From NCBI RefSeq assembly GCF_000003605.2, contig NW_003155238.1:638375-668279 (forward strand): DNA of 29,905 bases, written 5' to 3'. This DNA is from Saccoglossus kowalevskii. Taxonomy: Eukaryota; Hemichordata; Enteropneusta; Harrimaniidae. Shown here in pieces: positions 1-10,655 of the stretch; position 1 is the first letter of the stretch, and the number at the start of each line of letters is the position of its first letter. The notes under the pieces were generated by a model. That model was not told the DNA's origin. It ran no database searches and saw only the letters and a program-made list of their open reading frames with translations. Made by a program: the position numbers and the translations under genes.

Positions 1-2445
1 GCCAATCCTATCCATATTTAGTTGACCAATGAACCTTCTAATTTACCAACTGGTCCAATCCCATTCATATTTATTTGACCAATGAACTCTCTAATTTACC
101 AACTCGTCCAATCCCATTCATATTTATTTGACCAATGAACTCTCTAATTTACCAACTCGTCCAATCCCATCCATATTTATTTGACCAATGAACTTTCTAA
201 TTTACCAACTGGTCCAATCGCAGCCAAATTTAGTTAACCGGTGAACTTTCTAATTTAATAACAGAGCCAATCCTATCCATATTTATTTGACCAATGAACT
301 TTCTAATTTACCAACTGGTCCAATCCCATCCATATTTATTTGACCAATGAACTTTTTTATTTTACCAATTGGTCCAATCCCATCCATATTTATTTGACCA
401 ATGAACTTTTTGATTTTACCAACTGGTCCAATTCCATCCATATTTATTTGACCAGTGCACATTCTAATTTACCAACTGGTCTAATCCCTTCCATATTTAT
501 TTGACCAGTGCACATTCTAATTTACCAACTGGTCCAATCCCATCCAAATGTATTTGACCAATGAACTTTTTGATTTTACCAACTGGTCCAATTCCATCCA
601 TATTTATTTGACCAGTGCACATTCTAATTTACCAACTGGTCTAATCCCTTCCAAATTTATTTGACCAATGAACTTTCTAATTTACCATCTGGTCCAATTC
701 CATCCATATTCAGTTGACCAGTGAACATTGTAATTTACCAACTGGTCCAATTCCATCCACATTTAGTTGACCAGTAACTTTTCTAATTTATCAACTGGTC
801 TAATCCTATCCATATTTATTTGACCAATGAACTTTCTAATTTACCAACTGGTCCAATTCCATCCATATTCATTTGAACAATGAACTTTTTGATTTTACCA
901 ATTGGTCCAATCCCATCCATATTTATTTGACCAATGAACTTTCTAATTTACCAACTGGTCCAATCCCATCCATATTTATTTGACCAATGAACTTTTTGAT
1001 TTTACCAATTGGTCCAATTCCAGCCATATTTATTTGACCAATAAACTTTCTAATTTACCAACTAGTCCAATTCCATCCATATTTATTTATTTGACCAGTG
1101 CACATTCTAATTTACCAACTGGTCTAATCCCTTCCAAATTTATTTGACCAGTGAACTTTCTAATTTACCAACTGGGCCAATCCTATCCATATTTAGTTGA
1201 CCAATGAACTTTCTAATTTACCAACTGGTCCAATCCCATCCATATTTATTTGACCAATGAACTTTTTTATTTTACCAATTGGTCCAATCCCATCCATATT
1301 TATTTGACCAATGAACTTTTTGATTTTACCAACTGGTCCAATTCCATCCATATTTATTTGACCAGTGCACATTCTAATTTACCAACTGGTCTAATCCCTT
1401 CCAAATTTATTTGACCAGTGAACTTTCTAATTTACCAACTGGGCCAATCCTATCCATATTTAGTTGACCAATGAACCTTCTAATTTACCAACTGGTCCAA
1501 TCCCATTCATATTTATTTGACCAATGAACTCTCTAATTTACCAACTCGTCCAATCCCATCCATATTTATTTGACCAATGAACTTCCTAATTTACCAACTG
1601 GTCCAATCGCAGCCAAATTTAGTTAACCAGTGAACTTTCTAATTTACCAATAAAGCCAATCCTATCCATATTTATTTGACCAATGAACTTTCTAATTTAC
1701 CAACTGGTCCAATTCCATATTTATTTGACCAATGAACTTTTTTATTTTACCAACTGGTCCAATTCCATCCATATTTATTTGACCAGTGCACATTCTAATT
1801 TACCAACTGGTCCAATCCCATCCAAATTTATTTGACCAATGAACTTTTTGATTTTACAAACTGGTCCAATTCCATCCATATTTATTTGACCAGTGCACAT
1901 TCTAATTTACCAACTGGTCCAATCGCAGCCAAATTTAGCTGACCAATGAACTTTCTAATTTACCATCTGGTCCAATTCCATCCATATTCAGTTGACCAGT
2001 GAACATTGTAATTTACCAACTGGTCCAATCCTATCCATATTTATTTGACCAATGAACTTTCTAATTTACCAACTGGTCCAATCCCATCTATATTTATTTG
2101 ACCAATGAACTTTCTAATTTACCAACTCGTTCAATCCCATCCATAATTACTTGACCAATGAACTTTCTAATTTACCAACTGGTCCAATCCCATCCATATT
2201 TATTTGACCAATGAATTTTTTTAATTTACCAACTGGCCCAATCCCATCCATATTTATTTGACCAATGAACCTTCTGATTTACCAACAGGAGCCAATCGCA
2301 TCCATATATAGTTGACCAGTGAACTTTCTATTTTACCAATTGGTCCAATCCCATCCATATTTATTTGACCAGTGAACTTCCTAATTTACCAACTGGTCCA
2401 ATCCCATCCATATTTATTTGACCAGTGAACTTTCTAATTTTAGAA
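1..2445. repeat. 53-bp tandem satellite array, about 46 copies, running off the left edge
   Basis: The unit is read directly: CCAATC recurs at 2, 55 and 108, giving a 53-bp period that continues to about 2445. The typical unit runs CCAATCCCATCC-ATATTTATTTGACC-AATGAACTTTC-TAATTTACCAACTGGT. Every unit carries CCAAT-like words, and the sequence is AT-rich with no long reading frame. Variants (GTGCACATTC, CTTTTTGATT, GGTCTAATCCC) are interspersed in blocks, not gradually drifting, which indicates segmental amplification. The last units before 2445 decay into single-copy sequence. The left end is open. No function is visible; it is a satellite next to the glycosyltransferase cluster. Confidence 0.97.
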
Positions 2446-3287
2446 CTTCATCAATATTTGGTTGACCAAGCAATTTTACAAAATGCATATTACACGCCAT
2501 TGATATGTAGATGCTGGGTCAACGTTCTTAAACTTTAGATCACTCCAAGACATTTATTGATTCCATAATCATATACTATATTGTATCCATTATGTGGTTT
2601 GGTAGATACAACTTCCACAACCATTGTTATTAACCACAACGTATGTTTTGGTAACCATTTATGATTGGCCTGTCAACTCACAACACGTGACTGGTTACAC
2701 ATTGTGAACCACCCACTACACGTCAGTGCCCATTGGATTTGCCTCTCAACCCACAATACATGGTTGGTTAATCCCGTCATCTCAGATCAAGATATAATGT
2801 ACAACATTTTATTACAGCTATTATTCGGAAGAAGTGTTGTTTTAATATCAGAAGTGAATACATGTTGCATTTAATATTAATGTTTGAGTAATACAAATGA
2901 CATAAGTTACAGTCACACTATGGGACTGTCTTACAATATTCTCAGTACACCCAGTATACAATAACACAATGGGGAGCACATTTGTGTCGATCATCAATTA
3001 ATAACTATTAAGAGGTTTAGTAATTGTAAACTAAACAGTGCATCCTCGTTTTCAAATCCCTTTGACCTAATTCGATAAATGCCATAACAACGAAAAGTCT
3101 TACACAGAATGCACAACGATATTTTCCTGGTTGAATTTACCCTGTAGTTAGGTAAAGTTGTTGATTGGCAATTCATTAAATATAATTTCTACGAATGATT
3201 AATTTGTATAATATTTCAGTTGCATTATCCAAGTTTTTAGGGCAGGCCTAATGCCTTGCGCAATTTACTTATCTACCACTTTCTTTT
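2446..3287. other. Intergenic stretch between the satellite and the 3' end of the first glycosyltransferase gene
   Basis: About 840 bp of AT-rich sequence. Reading frames are short (70 codons or fewer) and have no recognisable protein motif, and no RNA gene is visible. The right part is expected to lie just beyond the poly(A) site of the minus-strand gene at 3468-5234. Confidence 0.5.
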
Positions 3288-3293
3288 TTTATT
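3288..3293 (-). terminator. Putative poly(A) signal AATAAA for the first glycosyltransferase gene
   Basis: TTTATT on the plus strand reads AATAAA on the minus strand, 175 bases past the stop codon at 3468. It is the closest canonical hexamer found downstream. The assignment is inferred from position only. Confidence 0.45.
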
Positions 3294-3467
3294 CTATTTT
3301 CTTTTTTCCAAATTGTGTCTTTTCGTTTTCTGGAATGGAAATATTGGTTCCTCGCATACGTCACATCTGGCCAAGCTGACGTTATTGTTGCGAATTAGCT
3401 TCTCAAGAACAGTAGAAAAAATGTGTTACATTGTATAATTAAAATCTGCTTTTTTTTGTTACTACAA

Positions 3468-5234
3468 TCACTTAATCTTCTCGGTGGAGCCGTAGTAGAT
3501 ATATCTAGCAATTTCTCCGAATGTGTTGTCCAGCGTTTTGATGCTTTCCGCGTCGTATTCGTTGTTATGGTAACCATACCCCAGCTGTATAACGTGCATA
3601 TGTGACCAGTCGCGTCGGCAACCATTCTTCCAGAGTTTACCCATGTCCCACCAGTCTGTCCATTCTGGTCGTGTCAAACAAATCCCTTCAATGTGTATTA
3701 GGTCAATATTTTCACTTGCTATTTCATACGGCATCTCTCTAGAGTTCAAGTACATTTGTGAGCCGTCGTAGAATTCGTAGGTATCATGGTAAAGTTTCAT
3801 AAATTTCGAGTTTGGTGCTGCCAGCACGACACCATTGTTCAGGCCGTATATATCCAATCCCATGGTGCATTGCTCGCTTCGTAGGGGGTTCAAATTGTTC
3901 ACTACTATAGCGTCTGGGTTCAAATAAATCCCGCCATATTCCAGTAAAACTTGTATTCTCGCGATATCAGACCTATGGTGAATATCTTCAATCGCGTTTC
4001 CGAAAATTTCCTTTGGCTGTTCTCGGTGAACCACTCGGAGAATTGTTTTCCCGCGTGTTTCGGCCATCTCTTTTGTGATTTCCCACCACTTTCCATTCGG
4101 TTCGGGATCGCAGTGAAAAATTATACTTTCCGCGTTTTGAACCGTGATGGCGCTTTTCACGCTCAAGAAATTGTGAAACTTGAATTCTTCTTTGGTGAAC
4201 CAGACGTAGTGCACGATGTTGGGCACGATGAGAGTTCTAGTCGCATTGGGTTTAGACGGCCAATCCATAATTCGCAATTTTGGGCTTCCAAAATATGCGT
4301 TTCTTGCTAATTCCCCAAAAGTAGTATTTAAATATTGAATTTCATACTCGCTGTATTCTTTATTAAAATATTCATAATAAAGTTTAATTGCTAAATTATG
4401 TCGATGGTTCACGTGACCAAAAAATATATTTTCCGAGGTCTCGTCACCATCGATTTGGTCCCGACGACGAAATTTCTTATTTTCTATATAAACTAATTTT
4501 GAGTGTGTTTTGCATAGTTGCGCTAGCGTCATTAGGTTAACGCCAGTAGTTTCGTTATAATTTTCAAAGGTTCCCCACCATTTCTGTAGAAATTCATCGT
4601 TTTCCCGGGCCAACATTATGCCGGGATTGAGTCCCATGTTTTCTCGACCAATGACGAAGTCGTACCGACGAAGAAAGTCGAAGTTTTTTATTACAATGAC
4701 GTCACTGTCCAGATAGATCCCGCCATACTTCAGGAGAGTTGTGATTCTCGCGAGAATCGCTTGGTCTCTTGGGTGTGTTATCGTTTTCCCGAACACTTCC
4801 GATGGTGGATCGGACTCTACAATTTCGAATTCTGTTAGCTCTTTTGCTTGATCCCAATACTGGTAAGAGAATGGTCCTAAATGTTCGGAAATCCTGTCTT
4901 TGTCGGTATGAAGAAGTATTTTATCGGGTTTTATAAATCTCTTAACACTCAGCAAGCTAAGAAAATGGTGAAGTTTGAACTCCTTCTCACCGTACCAAAT
5001 ATAATGAACGACATTTGGAACCACCATAGATTCCCGGGGCTCTGCCATCGCGGCCATCTTTGAACGCCCTCGTTCCCTAATCATTTGCGCCCTCTGTAGG
5101 ATGTCTGCCATTTCGTTTTTCTGTAGAAGCTCAATAATGGCGTAGTCGATGGTAAACCAGAGTGGTACCACAATCATCAGTAAGATCACCACTGACAACA
5201 CGATACATCTCCTCCCACCACACGTTATCTTCAT
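3468..5234 (-). CDS. Double-domain GT32-like glycosyltransferase, type II membrane protein (paralogue 1)
   Basis: The protein has 588 residues. Residues 10-33 are a hydrophobic signal anchor after a short basic start, predicting a Golgi or ER type II protein with a luminal catalytic part. Two homologous domains follow. Domain 1 (about 72-325) opens with VPNVVHYIW and carries GGIYLDSD, with DXD at 176-178. Domain 2 (about 337-588) opens with VPNIVHYVW and carries RSDIAR followed by GGIYLNPD, so the DXD position reads NPD (439-441). Both end in an FGE(L/I)AR..Y(F/Y)GS signature. By family (Gly_transf_sug, GT32-like) it should transfer a sugar from a nucleotide donor using a divalent metal; donor and acceptor are unknown. 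In domain 1 the Asp of D-x-x-R is replaced (ILAR). The ATG lies 5 bases past a strong 3' splice site, and the coding sequence is uninterrupted. It is the most 3' member of the three-gene cluster. The family call is strong; the substrate is unassigned. Confidence 0.93.
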   Translation of the reverse strand: MKITCGGRRCIVLSVVILLMIVVPLWFTIDYAIIELLQKNEMADILQRAQMIRERGRSKMAAMAEPRESMVVPNVVHYIWYGEKEFKLHHFLSLLSVKRFIKPDKILLHTDKDRISEHLGPFSYQYWDQAKELTEFEIVESDPPSEVFGKTITHPRDQAILARITTLLKYGGIYLDSDVIVIKNFDFLRRYDFVIGRENMGLNPGIMLARENDEFLQKWWGTFENYNETTGVNLMTLAQLCKTHSKLVYIENKKFRRRDQIDGDETSENIFFGHVNHRHNLAIKLYYEYFNKEYSEYEIQYLNTTFGELARNAYFGSPKLRIMDWPSKPNATRTLIVPNIVHYVWFTKEEFKFHNFLSVKSAITVQNAESIIFHCDPEPNGKWWEITKEMAETRGKTILRVVHREQPKEIFGNAIEDIHHRSDIARIQVLLEYGGIYLNPDAIVVNNLNPLRSEQCTMGLDIYGLNNGVVLAAPNSKFMKLYHDTYEFYDGSQMYLNSREMPYEIASENIDLIHIEGICLTRPEWTDWWDMGKLWKNGCRRDWSHMHVIQLGYGYHNNEYDAESIKTLDNTFGEIARYIYYGSTEKIK

Positions 5235-5240
5235 CTTTCT

Positions 5241-5265
5241 CTGACCAATGAAAAAAAAGAAAGAA
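5241..5265 (-). other. 3' splice site upstream of the start codon of paralogue 1
   Basis: On the minus strand a long pyrimidine run (TTTCTTTCTTTTTTTTC) is followed by ATTGGTCAG, then AGAAAG and the ATG. This is a near-ideal acceptor and implies a 5'-untranslated intron. It also fixes the start, because no coding sequence can continue upstream in the same exon. A matching donor is proposed at 5882/5881. Confidence 0.65.
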
Positions 5266-5881
5266 ACAAATTTGCAATGATTGTTGTTTACGCATGCAAT
5301 ATGGATTCATGCTGTTTATTGGTGAATACATTGGATTATAGTTTGAGTGAAATAAACATCGTTGTTTTGCGTTACTTTATTTAATATTTGCTCGTTCAAA
5401 CGTTGAAAATGCTGATTAAATCGCACGTACGCTGATTTGTACGTACACTAACAATCATGATTGGTACACAGGCACGAGTGTTAGTGTTTTAATGAAAACT
5501 ATTTTGTGTATTGAAAAAACAATGTATGATGTCACCATGACATATTATCTGTGCCATAGGAACCCATAGTTAAAGCGTTATAATACTGACAAAATAGCTA
5601 CTATTAACTAAAATACAAACATCATTTTCTCGAAAATTGAGCTGGTGACCCCAAACATTCTTTAAGCCAATACCATTATATTGCCCGAAACTTATAAATT
5701 TATTGGAAAATGGGTAAATTCCGGGTATTTGAAATCATGAGTAGGCTTCTACCTTAAGACATGTCATTCGTTGTCGATGACGCCCTCATGGTTAACCTCG
5801 GGATGCAATAAACTAGGATATACTTATAGTATCTAGAGCGGTCAGTAAAATGTATTAATTATTGAAAATATCAACACTCAC

Positions 5882-5931
5882 CTCTGGATTACGTCAACCG
5901 TGAAAAAATGTCGTTATGTGTCCTATATATA
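5882..5931 (-). promoter_or_regulatory. Candidate promoter and 5' non-coding exon donor for paralogue 1
   Basis: On the minus strand the palindrome CCTATATATAGG (TATATATA at 5924-5931) is followed 42 bases later by CCAGAG|GTGAGT, an excellent 5' splice site whose last exon base is 5882. A start about 25-30 bases after the TATA would give a very short leader exon, spliced to the acceptor at 5241. This is an inference from motifs and spacing. Confidence 0.3.
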
Positions 5932-6539
5932 GGTTTACATATCATAGCCAGTTCACCAGGGGGTTGCTGACTTAGCTAGATCTGTTGACGTGGCGAGCAA
6001 GTCCATAAAGTGACGACTAGGACAGTGAGTGTCACATCATTGTGATTTAGTAACCTTGACACATGGGCACCACAATGAGCTCATTGAGAAGACGCCAAAT
6101 ATTACGATCTTTCCCTCCGACAGAAAAGATTCTAGCAACTTTTTTTGCGGTCAAGCACCATTATAGGCCGATGAACTGATCTTTGCCCAGTACAGATAGT
6201 GGCATGGTTTGGGTTTAAATATTCATTGGGTCATTGGGTCTAACGGGCGTTAGACTTTAAACCGTTTTTTAGACATGCGCCACCTATATGTTGTGTATGC
6301 GTGTCCGGCAACTGGTCGTTCATGGAGTTATACCAATGAACTAAAATTGTCTAAAACGTATGCATTGTCAAATACATTTCTGTTTTGCGCGCGTGTATGT
6401 TTTTAAAGTGGAAATGGCGTTTTACATTTAATCCGTGTCACAGAAATTATTGTCACCAGTGATAAGCAGGCAAACGTGGCCACACGATGAAAAACCTTCG
6501 AGCACGCCCTCTGTTGGTAATAGTGACTTTACAAGTAGA

Positions 6540-6553
6540 CCTCTAGGTGGCGC
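6540..6553 (+). promoter_or_regulatory. CTCF-like core motif
   Basis: CCTCTAGGTGGCGC fits the CTCF core consensus CCWSYAGRKGGCRS at every position. A weaker reverse-oriented relative (CGCCCTCTGTTGG) lies about 25 bases to the left. Such a match is expected by chance now and then in 30 kb, so function is unproven. Confidence 0.25.
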
Positions 6554-7521
6554 CAGCATATATATTTTAGAGGGTCACGGATTTGCCAAGGACACTATCA
6601 AACATTACACGTCGACACATGAGATACAAAGATACGACGGAACAATAAAGGTCATCAGATTATAATTTATTTTTAAAATCACTTCATCGTTTATCTCGGG
6701 TAGCAGTACTTTGTAAGATTTGTACATTCGAAACGAGATTACATCATATCATTGTACAGTAAGTTTACAAGTTAAACTGGTGCAACCATTTTACCAGTTC
6801 AAAGAACGTCTTTTCGGTCCTTCGAACAAATCCCCCCTCTTCAAACAGTATTGTAAAATACAGGCCAGTGTGAACAGATCAACTTCTGAAATTTTCTGAA
6901 GTAAGATGAAATTCCTAAAAAATTGAAAAATATATTGTCTATTTGTCTAAAAACACTTATTGACTCTTCAAAAACATTTATTTATCTAACCTGTATCAAG
7001 AATATTGAATTACGTGCACCTACTAATTAAAACATGACGTCACACTAAAAGTATTATCAACTGGGAGTGTTTTATTTGCCATATATATTTAGACAAACGC
7101 CGCTTTACGTCATGTCTTGCATCACCAAAGCGGACGCACTTAAATGACAGTTAAATGACATAAAACAAAAAACGATATTCAGTCACATTCTTGAAGCTCT
7201 ACTAAGTAGTGAAAACAATGACAATTGCGCAAACAATTTTGAATCATGACATCACTGAATATTCTGTAAGATTGAGAATAATTAAAATGTTAAAATTTCT
7301 ATTTATTTTTGTGTGTGTCACATACACACACAAAATTAAATGAAAATTTTAACAATATTGTTTCATTATTTCCCATATTGTAATAAATACATTTGAGTGA
7401 AAGTTTTAAAATGCTGCAATACATCAGATAAAAGGAAAACAAATGCCCAGTAGGTCAGGTTTTAGAAACGAATTTGAATAGTTGTTTTCTCTTGATTTAA
7501 TTCTACTTTGTACACGTCTAA

Positions 7522-7621
7522 AACATTTACAAATACTCTTGACTTGAATATGGCTATCTTTGTGCATATGTTTTGATTTGACATAATCCTAATATTCAAG
7601 TCAAAAGTATTTGTAAATGTT
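7522..7621. repeat. Inverted repeat with 30-bp arms (hairpin 1)
   Basis: The arm at 7522-7551 is the reverse complement of 7592-7621 with one mismatch. The intervening loop is 40 bases. Thirty paired bases are far above chance. It could be a small inverted-repeat element, a cruciform or a transcribed stem-loop; nothing in the sequence decides between these. Confidence 0.85.
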
Positions 7622-7654
7622 CATATACCACTCCGGACAGAATGGTATATGAAC
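7619..7654. repeat. Perfect 12-bp inverted repeat (hairpin 2) abutting hairpin 1
   Basis: GTTCATATACCA at 7619-7630 pairs perfectly with TGGTATATGAAC at 7643-7654 across a 12-base loop. It overlaps the last three bases of the larger hairpin to its left, so the two form a double stem-loop. Confidence 0.8.
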
Positions 7655-8101
7655 TTGTTATGTTACCATGGATAATAGTTTACACACGACCACTCGAATA
7701 TAACCACGCTTCATTATAACTAATGTATGTATTTATAAATATCACAAGATCCTGGCTGATAGGCCAGTTACAGGTGTCTAAATATTTCCAGCCAATTCAA
7801 AGAAGGTCATAAAAATGAGTACTACTAATATATACATTCATTGCGGTAACTCCGTTTTGATTACAGGAAGTCTTAGATCAGGACGAATGGAAGTGTCGAG
7901 TGCAGTGTGTAAATGTAACATAACGCATGAGCCCTGATAAAACAAATCCAAAGATCAAATGACAGTGGTTCTACTGTGTTATTCACAAAGTAGCAAATAC
8001 AAAAGTTGTAACAGACTTGAAAGCAACCAGGACGGAGTTACTACAACTGATGTAAGTATCTACACTTTTTCTGATACCTTAGTGACTATCTATTTGTGTT
8101 T

Positions 8102-8107
8102 TTTATT
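8102..8107 (-). terminator. Putative poly(A) signal AATAAA for paralogue 2
   Basis: TTTATT on the plus strand reads AATAAA on the minus strand, 175 bases beyond the stop codon at 8282. Called by motif and position only. Confidence 0.4.
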
Positions 8108-8281
8108 AGAATTTCTTGAATTATTGAATATCAAGAGCATATAACGTGAGAACAGTGTTGGCAAACGGAATGCTTATTACAGAAAGTTGGTGTTGTAGTT
8201 TAAAATGTATCATTTCAACATTATTTCAAATTTACCCCCTGCTCTTCGTCGTGCATTTCTACATCTGTCGTGACTATACAC

Positions 8282-10621
8282 CTAGACTATTTTCTCCTGT
8301 ACGTCATTAATTGTATTCGGCTTATCTGCCTCATCCACCATTTTCTCGTTGTCCCTGATGTCTGTATCATCGTGCGTTTTTTCTTCATCTTTTATTGGAT
8401 CGGCTTGAGCTGCTTCGTCCATTTTTTTCTCTTTATCTCTGATTTCTGCATCATCTTGTGCTAATTTCTTTTCCATCGCTATTTCTTCTTCGCCTTTCGC
8501 TTGTTCATCCTCCTCCTCGGATCTCTGCTTGGCAATCTCTGTTTCCCCTTCTCCTCGAACCTCCACATCCTCAGTTTTCTCTCCATCTACCTCGCGAATG
8601 TCTTCTTTTTCATTCTCTTCGCCTTTTCTACCCAAATCTATTTCTTGAACTACTTCGTTATTCGCATGCTTATCATGTGGATGACCCACTTCACGAATAT
8701 AATTCTCATCTTTTCTAGCTGCCATTTCTTCATCTGCCAACTTCTCTTTTTTCCCACCATCCTTTTCAAGACGATGTTCATGTCCATCTTCTTTGTAGAA
8801 TCCTTTCTCGAATTGTTCTATGTCAACGCCCTCTGTGATGATTTCCGGACTACCGAAGTACACTAGTCGCGCTATCTCTCCAAACGTTGTATCCATGTCC
8901 AATATATCTTCTGGCTCGTATGTCTTGTCGTGATAGATCCATTTAAGCTGTATCGTCAGGGAGTGAGACCAATCCCTCTTCCCGTTCTCTCTCCACAATC
9001 TAGCCATGTCGAAAAAGTCTGTCCAATCAGGCCGAGTTAGACGGATTTCTTCGACGTTAAGACTGTCTGGGTGATCAGCACCGATGTGGTAAGGTTCCAT
9101 AGCCGAGTTGAAGTGTTCTTCTGCATCATTAAAGAACTGATACGAGTCGTGATAAAATCGAAGAAATTCAGCATTCTGTTCAGATAAAATCACCCCATTA
9201 TTCAACCCATATACATCCATCCCCATGGTGAACGGGAAATGACGGATGGTGTCGAGGCTTTTCACAATTAAAGTATCCTCTTCTATGAAAATTCCGCCAT
9301 ACTTGAGCAATGCGTGTAATCGGGCAATATCGGAACGATGGTGAAGCTTCGGCAGTGCTCGGCCGAATGCCTCTGTCGGCTGTTCTTTGTACATGACGCT
9401 GAGTTTGTCACCCGCCATTTTTTTAGCCTTGTCCCACCATTTACCACGTGGTTCAGCATCCGTGTGAAACATTATTGATTCTGCTTTCTGTATGTGAAGG
9501 GCGCTCTTTATACTGAGGAAGTGGTGGAACAGAAAATCGTGATCAGAGAACCAAACGTAATGAACAATATTGGGAACAACTAAGGGTTTTGTTTCCTTGG
9601 GTGGCCAGTCTTGTTTGAATTCTGGTGCCCCATAGTAAGCATATCGAGCCAATGCACCATATGACGAATTCACGTATTTTATGTTTTGTCCTGTATTTTC
9701 ATGATAGTATAGTTCATAGTAAAGTTTAACTGCATAGTTTCCGAAGTGATCAATTTTTGCCAAGAAGATATTATTACTATAGTCGTCATTCTGAAAGTTG
9801 TCATGGCGACGAAACTTTTGCGCTTCGACATGAATAGTTTCCGGGTGTTTAGAAATAAGCCAATACAGATTATCTTCTGCAGATCTCCGATCCGAGCCGT
9901 ACTTTTCAAAGGTTTTCTCCCATTCATCCAGAAACACGGTCTTGCCTTTGGCGAGCATTACCCCTGTGTTGAGCCCGGTTTTCTCCCGACCAATCACGCA
10001 CGCGTACTTACGAAGCGGGTCGAACGAATCAATGACGATGACATCATCGTCCAAGTAGATGCCACCGTATTGTTTGAGTATTTGAATACGTGACAAATAG
10101 TGTTGCGATTTTCGATCTAGCGTCAGATTATTGATTGATTCAGTAGGGGTGAAATGTACAACCTCCAGGCCTGGAATGCTTTTGGCCTCTTTCCACATTC
10201 CGCCGCTTCCCACTCCTTCCTGAAAATCCATATTATCAGTATTGATCATTAATTGTACGTTGGTATGAAACATGATCTTTTCTGGTTTCAGAAATCTCTT
10301 AGCACTCGCTAGACTAACTAAATTGTGAAATTGAAACGGTCTTTGTCCTATCCAAATATAATGTACTATGTTAGGAACAACGTTTTCTTGATAGGGCTGC
10401 AACTCGTCAGCGAATTCACCTTTTTTGTGGTTTTCATACTGCGTCTCGCGTTCACGTCCCGCCTGCTGGAGTTGACGAGTATTGTCTCTTTGTGTCTCGC
10501 TCATTTTTTCCTTCTCAAGCTTACCGAGATGAGGAACACTTCCACTGAAAGTGAAGTACATCCCCAATGCCGCTGTTATTAGAATCAACCCCATCCATAG
10601 TCCATAACTCTGGGACGACAT
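8282..10621 (-). CDS. Double-domain GT32-like glycosyltransferase with a long charged C-terminal tail (paralogue 2)
   Basis: The protein has 779 residues. A signal anchor at about 8-26 is followed by a polar, charged stem (31-80). Domain 1 (about 82-335) starts VPNIVHYIW and has GGIYLDDD, DXD at 191-193, but YLSR in place of D-x-x-R. Domain 2 (about 349-592) starts VPNIVHYVW and has RSDIAR, but the DXD position reads EED (447-449, in GGIFIEED). The end signature FGEIARLVYFGSPE is present. Residues 600-779 are an extension absent from the paralogues, very rich in Glu, Asp, Lys and Arg. It contains a 28-residue internal duplication (DDAEIRDKEKKMDEA at 723-737, DDTDIRDNEKMVDEA at 751-765). As a type II protein the tail would be luminal. 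Catalysis probably rests on domain 1. Donor and acceptor are unknown. The ATG is 10 bases past a good 3' splice site. Confidence 0.93.
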   Translation of the reverse strand: MSSQSYGLWMGLILITAALGMYFTFSGSVPHLGKLEKEKMSETQRDNTRQLQQAGRERETQYENHKKGEFADELQPYQENVVPNIVHYIWIGQRPFQFHNLVSLASAKRFLKPEKIMFHTNVQLMINTDNMDFQEGVGSGGMWKEAKSIPGLEVVHFTPTESINNLTLDRKSQHYLSRIQILKQYGGIYLDDDVIVIDSFDPLRKYACVIGREKTGLNTGVMLAKGKTVFLDEWEKTFEKYGSDRRSAEDNLYWLISKHPETIHVEAQKFRRHDNFQNDDYSNNIFLAKIDHFGNYAVKLYYELYYHENTGQNIKYVNSSYGALARYAYYGAPEFKQDWPPKETKPLVVPNIVHYVWFSDHDFLFHHFLSIKSALHIQKAESIMFHTDAEPRGKWWDKAKKMAGDKLSVMYKEQPTEAFGRALPKLHHRSDIARLHALLKYGGIFIEEDTLIVKSLDTIRHFPFTMGMDVYGLNNGVILSEQNAEFLRFYHDSYQFFNDAEEHFNSAMEPYHIGADHPDSLNVEEIRLTRPDWTDFFDMARLWRENGKRDWSHSLTIQLKWIYHDKTYEPEDILDMDTTFGEIARLVYFGSPEIITEGVDIEQFEKGFYKEDGHEHRLEKDGGKKEKLADEEMAARKDENYIREVGHPHDKHANNEVVQEIDLGRKGEENEKEDIREVDGEKTEDVEVRGEGETEIAKQRSEEEDEQAKGEEEIAMEKKLAQDDAEIRDKEKKMDEAAQADPIKDEEKTHDDTDIRDNEKMVDEADKPNTINDVQEKIV
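8288..8455 (-). repeat. 84-bp internal duplication coding a repeated 28-residue acidic/basic segment
   Basis: In the tail of paralogue 2, residues about 721-748 and 749-776 align with each other (DDxxIRDxEK..DEA in both). The DNA period is 84 bp. It lies at the extreme 3' end of the coding sequence and looks like a relatively recent in-frame duplication inside the low-complexity tail. Confidence 0.7.
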
Positions 10622-10631
10622 GTTTGGTTAT

Positions 10632-10655
10632 CTGAGTGGAGGAAACAAATAACAG
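10632..10655 (-). other. 3' splice site upstream of the start codon of paralogue 2
   Basis: Read on the minus strand, TTATTTGTTTCCTCCACTCAG is followed by ATAACCAAAC and the ATG at 10621. It is a strong pyrimidine-rich acceptor in the same place relative to the start as in the other two paralogues. Confidence 0.65.

Larger units (their letters stand above)
5266..8101. other. Intergenic and 5'-intron region between paralogues 1 and 2
   Basis: About 2.8 kb without a recognised coding gene. It contains a candidate TATA box and donor for paralogue 1 (5882-5931), a CTCF-like motif (6540-6553) and paired hairpins (7522-7654). A 76-codon frame at 6435-6665 matches no family I know and is not called. 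Confidence 0.4.

Noticed and set aside
1-2445. Considered as a CRISPR-like or other spacer array because of its regular repeats
   Set aside because: The whole 53-bp period is repeated with no unique spacers, and the DNA is eukaryotic. It is a plain satellite.
2665-2874. 69-codon plus-strand frame right of the satellite
   Set aside because: Composition and length are as expected by chance; no motif.
6435-6665. 76-codon plus-strand frame
   Set aside because: No family recognised; it overlaps the CTCF-like words typical of intergenic repeats. Not supported as a gene.
8458-8866. Plus-strand frames opposite the tail of paralogue 2
   Set aside because: These are the antisense of a Glu/Lys-rich coding region, which gives Leu/Phe/Ser-rich open frames as an artefact.
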